DNA of 64,000 bases from Piezodorus guildinii (lineage: Eukaryota; Arthropoda; Insecta; Hemiptera; Pentatomidae), in NCBI GenBank assembly GCA_023052935.1, contig CM041294.1, positions 22,840,635 to 22,904,634 of the forward strand, read 5' to 3'. Positions 63,791 through 64,000 of this stretch are shown here, one piece after another; the first letter of the stretch is position 1; each line of letters begins with the position of its first letter. The position numbers were made by a program, and so were the translations under genes. The notes below the pieces were generated by a model. It was not told the DNA's origin, did not search any database, and saw only the letters and a program-made list of their open reading frames with translations.

Positions 63791-64000
63791 CTCATTTATT
63801 TGATTTCACGTGTATTTCGCATTACGTAATTTATTTTCAACATTTCAATTGAAAATTCTCAAATAAATACTGAGTAATAGTAGTAACGTTAAATCCTGTG
63901 ATTAATGATTAATAAATATTTTGAAATTCAAAAAAGGGAATATTGTCAAATTTATAAAATTGTATTTGAATAATACCAGTCTGTCTAATTATATAAGTAT
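63791..64000. other. Intergenic sequence at window end
   Basis: AT-rich; nothing recognised. Confidence 0.5.

Overview
The window is nuclear DNA from an animal, most likely an insect. It is AT-rich, the one host gene has many small coding exons separated by GT-AG introns, and the rest is crowded with mariner and Tc1 transposons, non-LTR retrotransposons, tRNA-derived SINEs and long (TA)n runs. No bacterial operons, rRNA genes or CRISPR arrays are visible. The insect order cannot be fixed from the sequence alone.

Host gene. A complete class 1 P4-ATPase (phospholipid flippase, ATP8A family) lies on the + strand from 15,996 to 62,321. I could join 23 coding exons whose phases agree at every junction, giving 3,468 nt and 1,155 residues. 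This is close to the usual length of animal ATP8A proteins, and all catalytic motifs are intact (DGET, PISL, DKTGTLT, TGD, GDGAND, C-terminal GFAFS). About 43 kb of its 46 kb is intron, and most introns hold mobile elements. A poly(A) signal candidate lies at 62,671.

Upstream region (1-15,995). In order it holds a fragment of a short repeat I call H (probably a Helitron/Helentron-derived HINE), an R1-like LINE remnant, two other LINE remnants, a giant 5.7-kb foldback element (2,698-8,441) with arms of about 2.7 kb built from two tiers of tandem repeats, two (TA)n tracts, SINE-B copies, a head-to-tail array of three H units (11,090-13,465), and an inverted H copy interrupted by a SINE. The 1 kb just before the first coding exon has no recognisable repeat and may hold the promoter and 5' UTR.

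Introns and 3' flank. Mobile elements inside the gene include two almost identical 899-bp copies of one internally deleted mariner (40,939 and 50,833), two copies each of two further mariner families, a fourth deleted mariner and a Tc1-like remnant. There are also a Penelope-like element inserted into a SINE, several copies of one RTE-like LINE, a jockey-like LINE with poly(A) tail and target duplication, and three tRNA-derived SINE families (A, B, C). A perfect 43-bp-arm hairpin of unknown nature lies in intron 17. Downstream of the gene is another LINE remnant on the - strand. Nested insertions with visible target-site duplications allow several relative insertion ages to be read directly.
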